This document shows, piece after piece, positions 62,067 through 64,000 of a stretch of 64,000 bases of DNA (its first letter is position 1; the number at the start of each line of letters is the position of its first letter). This stretch comes from DAIDKA01 sp036521075. GTDB lineage: Bacteria; Pseudomonadota; Gammaproteobacteria; Steroidobacterales; Steroidobacteraceae. Location: assembly GCA_036521075.1 (NCBI GenBank), contig DATDIL010000098.1:15090-79089 (forward strand). The letters run 5' to 3'. Made by a program: the position numbers and the translations under genes. The notes beneath the pieces were generated by a model, which was given only the letters and a program-made list of their open reading frames with translations, was not told the DNA's origin and searched no databases.

Positions 62067-62429
62067 CTACTTGGCCGGAGTGACCGACGAGACGGACGAG
62101 TTGGATGATGTGACTGGGGGGTGTTTGCGAGAATCGGCCGTGCGAGCGTTACTTCGTGACTCCTTGCGTGCCTGCTTTTTGAGCGCGGCAACGGTGGGGC
62201 TCGAACTTATTGCAGCCGAATTCTTGTTGGAACTTGCCTGCAGGGCCCCCGGAGTATCTGCGGCTCCGGGGGTGCCGGGGGTTCGCGCGGTTGCCGCAGC
62301 GGACGGTGAGATGCCGTTTGGGGCTCCAGCGCTTCCGCCGCCGCCGGGGGTAGCGACCTGAGCCCTTGCGCTCATAAAAAGCAACGTCGCGAGCGGTAAT
62401 GCCGTCATCGATAATGTTCGCCTATCCAT
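62067..62429 (-). CDS. Secreted low-complexity protein, 120 aa
   Basis: Signal peptide (MDRRTLSMTALPLATLLFMSARAQ) followed by a Gly/Pro/Ala/Ser/Thr-rich, probably disordered region and a basic helix-like stretch (VAALKKQARKESRSNARTA). It ends in a Ser-rich tail. ATG 62429 has a GGGAG-type ribosome site. No known family; the Lys/Arg-rich segment could bind nucleic acid or envelope polymers. Confidence 0.6.
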   Translation of the reverse strand: MDRRTLSMTALPLATLLFMSARAQVATPGGGGSAGAPNGISPSAAATARTPGTPGAADTPGALQASSNKNSAAISSSPTVAALKKQARKESRSNARTADSRKHPPVTSSNSSVSSVTPAK

Positions 62430-62610
62430 GTGCTCTCCCGAAGTGTTTCGGATGCGCAATGTCGCCTTGTGCCGCTTATGCTGCATGAGAGACCCACTCC
62501 CAGGTTATCCGCCCGCGTCTCAAGCAGGAGTAGGACGCCCCTTATGTGAGGGGCTGGGCAAGCGAATAACGCGATACCAGCGGGCACCGCACCACAGATA
62601 CAATTAGGAC

Positions 62611-63543
62611 ATGTGCTATTCGGCTCGGATCGAATCGAAGTGGAAGCGCTATGTCCGGGACATGGAAGCGCGCATCGACTATGCGGAATTTTTCGAAGTG
62701 GCGCGACTGCGCCTGCTGGATCCGACTCAGTACCGTTTGCCACGGGGCTTCGATCTGGAATTTGCCAACCCGCAGACCGACGCCGAGCGTGCGCTCAAGG
62801 ACCTCATCGACCAGTACCGAAGAGGGCAGGTCACAAAGCTTGAGACGGAGATCTTCGCTCAGCGCAAGCGCCAGGCCGAGGCAGAACGCAAACTGGCTGC
62901 CAAGCACACCAAGGCGGCCGCCGAGAGCATGCGCATCGCGACCTCCAAGATTCAGCAGGCGATGGGCAAGCTGTCACTGCTGACCGACGAGCAGCCGCAT
63001 TCCGACGACTACCGGATCTTCCCCCGCAACTACGCGCCGATCCTGCTCATGCGCGGTGATAAAAAGGTCTTGGCGCCGGCGCGATATCTGTTGCGGCAGA
63101 GCGGCAAGCCCGCGTTCATGGATGACAAGCTGTCCGGAAACTACAACGCCCGACGCGACAACTTGACGAAGTTCTGGCGCACGCAGTTCGGCGCCACGCA
63201 TGCCATCATGGCGATCCAATCATTTTACGAAAACGTCACGGCGGCGGACGGGCAAAACCAGGTGCTTCACTTCAACCCCCGGGAACCGGGCGTGATGTTG
63301 ATCGCGTGCCTGTACGCGGAATGGTCGGATCCCAAGACCGGAGAGAGACTGCTATCGTTCGCGGCCGTCACGGACGAACCGCCGCAGGAGGTCCGTGCCG
63401 CCGGCCACGACCGTATGGTCATCCGGTTGACGCCGCAGAACGTCGATCGCTGGCTCACTCCGCAAGGTAGGTCCGATCAGCAGCTACAGGAGATCCTGAG
63501 CGAACGCCAGCCGGCGTATTACGAACACCGGGTGGCGGCGTGA
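62611..63543 (+). CDS. SRAP (HMCES/YedK-like) abasic-site protein, long variant
   Basis: 310-aa SOS-response-associated-peptidase family protein. Cys2 (MCYSA) forms the DNA-protein crosslink with abasic sites. Other active-site positions: NARRDNL (Asn about 179), SFYENV (Glu about 207) and GHDRMV (His 266). Between residue 12 and about 130 there is a long, charged, helical insertion (RRGQVTKLETEIFAQRKRQAEAERKLAAKHTKAAAESM) not found in YedK (222 aa). It belongs to a longer subfamily starting MCYSA with a KYVR motif. Protects single-stranded DNA during replication stress. Confidence 0.85.
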   Translation: MCYSARIESKWKRYVRDMEARIDYAEFFEVARLRLLDPTQYRLPRGFDLEFANPQTDAERALKDLIDQYRRGQVTKLETEIFAQRKRQAEAERKLAAKHTKAAAESMRIATSKIQQAMGKLSLLTDEQPHSDDYRIFPRNYAPILLMRGDKKVLAPARYLLRQSGKPAFMDDKLSGNYNARRDNLTKFWRTQFGATHAIMAIQSFYENVTAADGQNQVLHFNPREPGVMLIACLYAEWSDPKTGERLLSFAAVTDEPPQEVRAAGHDRMVIRLTPQNVDRWLTPQGRSDQQLQEILSERQPAYYEHRVAA

Positions 63544-63660
63544 GGGACGGATTCCTGCTCGATCGTGTGGAAACCGATTTGCGCCTCAGTGGCGAATGTA
63601 TACATGACAAACCCACTAGCTCCGCGTAGCCTCGGCCCGCGTGACAGGCCGAAAAACGAA

Positions 63661-63682
63661 AAGCCCGCTACTTCGCGGGCTT
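63661..63682. terminator. Bidirectional terminator-like hairpin
   Basis: AAGCCCGC-TACTTC-GCGGGCTT is a perfect 8-bp GC-rich stem with a 6-nt loop. On the minus strand it is followed by TTCGTTTTT, a good U tract, so it probably ends the small minus-strand gene that starts at 63784. On the plus strand a T run (GGCTTTTTTG) follows 10 bp later, so it may also act there, after the SRAP gene. Confidence 0.65.
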
Positions 63683-63784
63683 CTTCGGAGGCTTTTTTGC
63701 CTTCTTCGGATCTGGCGGTGTCGCCAGCATCCGGCGTAACACATCATCGGGCGACGGCTGAGGCTTCTGTTTCTCTTGCTTCAT
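63668..63784 (-). CDS. Small basic Pro/Lys-rich protein, 38 aa
   Basis: Short frame from ATG 63784 to TAG 63668-63670, reading PQPSPDDVLRRMLATPPDPKK then KKPPKKPAK. The DDVLRRMLxTPPxPKK core followed by a Lys/Pro tail is a pattern I have seen in many short uncharacterised proteins of proteobacteria, often close to phage or plasmid genes. Its stop codon lies inside the terminator hairpin. No strong ribosome site is seen. It is too short for the usual ORF cut-offs. Confidence 0.5.
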   Translation of the reverse strand: MKQEKQKPQPSPDDVLRRMLATPPDPKKAKKPPKKPAK

Positions 63785-63828
63785 GCGAGGGAGTCTATGC
63801 CGCGAGCAGCCCTGAAGTCACAGAGGAA

Positions 63829-63990
63829 ATGATCGCGGCCGGCGCTGCGGTCATTTGTGATTCACAGTGGAGCACATCCGGCCTGATTGAATGGCTGGAT
63901 AGCCTTACCTGGAGCGGCGGTTCTCGCCTCGACGCTATCGTTACGCAGATGTATCGGGCGATGCGGGCAGCTGAGGGGGATGCAGGTTAG
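63829..63990 (+). CDS. Small hypothetical protein, 53 aa
   Basis: C-terminal part of an open frame reading MIAAGAAVICDSQWSTSGLIE...LVTQMYRAMRAAEGDAG-type sequence. EMIAAGAAVI at the start and QMYRAMRAAE at the end match a common pattern of small uncharacterised proteins in which an AMIEAG motif and a VYRAMRAA motif frame a short domain. ATG 63829 has AGAGGA just upstream; the frame extends further 5' but without a protein-like sequence. Confidence 0.45.
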   Translation: MIAAGAAVICDSQWSTSGLIEWLDSLTWSGGSRLDAIVTQMYRAMRAAEGDAG

Positions 63991-64000
63991 TTTTTATTTC

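Noticed and set aside
63540..63629. 29-codon frame (GTG 63540) overlapping the SRAP stop
   Set aside because: It has the GTGA overlap pattern but no recognisable sequence and no second feature to support it.
1..64000. tRNA, rRNA, CRISPR arrays, intact insertion sequences, prophage
   Set aside because: I saw no cloverleaf consensus such as GGTTCRANNCC in a spacer, no regularly spaced repeats, no transposase with terminal repeats, and no block of phage genes. A tRNA scan would be the decisive check.

Overview
The window is about 64 kb of GC-rich chromosomal DNA from a Gram-negative bacterium, most likely a gammaproteobacterium of the Nevskiales/Steroidobacter type. That placement is inferred from the mix of RND, NodT, Pqi, alternative complex III and two-part PntA genes; no rRNA or other marker gene is present. 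Genes are tightly packed and many are joined by ATGA or GTGA stop/start overlaps. I recognise no rRNA, tRNA, CRISPR array, intact insertion sequence or prophage.

Layout. 1-1.3 kb: two exported proteins, the first a DUF6152 type. 1.3-11.2 kb: a TetR-type regulator, a remnant of a Rieske oxygenase gene, and a complete MdtABC-type RND efflux operon with its outer-membrane lipoprotein. 11.2-14.1 kb: an alpha/beta hydrolase, an exported MDR-type oxidoreductase, a short conserved protein and a NodS-like methyltransferase. 14.1-26.0 kb (minus strand): one respiratory operon in the order actABCDEF, a 118-residue unknown, a SCO copper chaperone, then coxB-coxA-coxC-coxD, encoding alternative complex III plus an A2-type caa3 oxidase. 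26.2-29.4 kb: pqiABC lipid transport. 29.5-35.2 kb (plus): a 79-residue unknown, LigD, a GH15 hydrolase and an SDR. 35.1-42.2 kb (minus): a six-gene operon with a TPP enzyme, an enolase-superfamily dehydratase, an internally duplicated membrane protein, a gluconate-dehydrogenase-like subunit 3, a GMC flavoprotein and an SMP-30 lactonase. 42.4-49.8 kb: an MDR oxidoreductase, a MarR-EmrA-EmrB-NodT exporter operon, a zinc-ribbon protein and an exported VOC protein. 49.8-56.5 kb (minus): GH18 protein, M56-lytic transglycosylase fusion, BlaI repressor, a LysE-type exporter that has lost a segment, and an M16 protease. 56.6-64 kb: pntAA-pntAB-pntB, a dienelactone hydrolase, a GST, an MFS exporter with a large internal deletion, small ORFs, an SRAP protein and short genes at the right edge.

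The strongest candidates for something undescribed are: (1) the operon at 35.1-42.2 kb, which reads as oxidation of a sugar or sugar acid followed by lactone opening, dehydration and TPP chemistry, in which a duplicated, histidine-bearing membrane protein sits where the usual cytochrome subunit would be expected; and (2) a BlaI-controlled cell-wall module in which the M56 sensor protease carries a lytic transglycosylase domain instead of a penicillin-binding sensor, with tandem CTAA-N4-TTAG operator-like sites upstream. Three decayed genes (Rieske remnant, LysE and MFS deletions) show that accessory functions are being lost, two of them by in-frame internal deletion.
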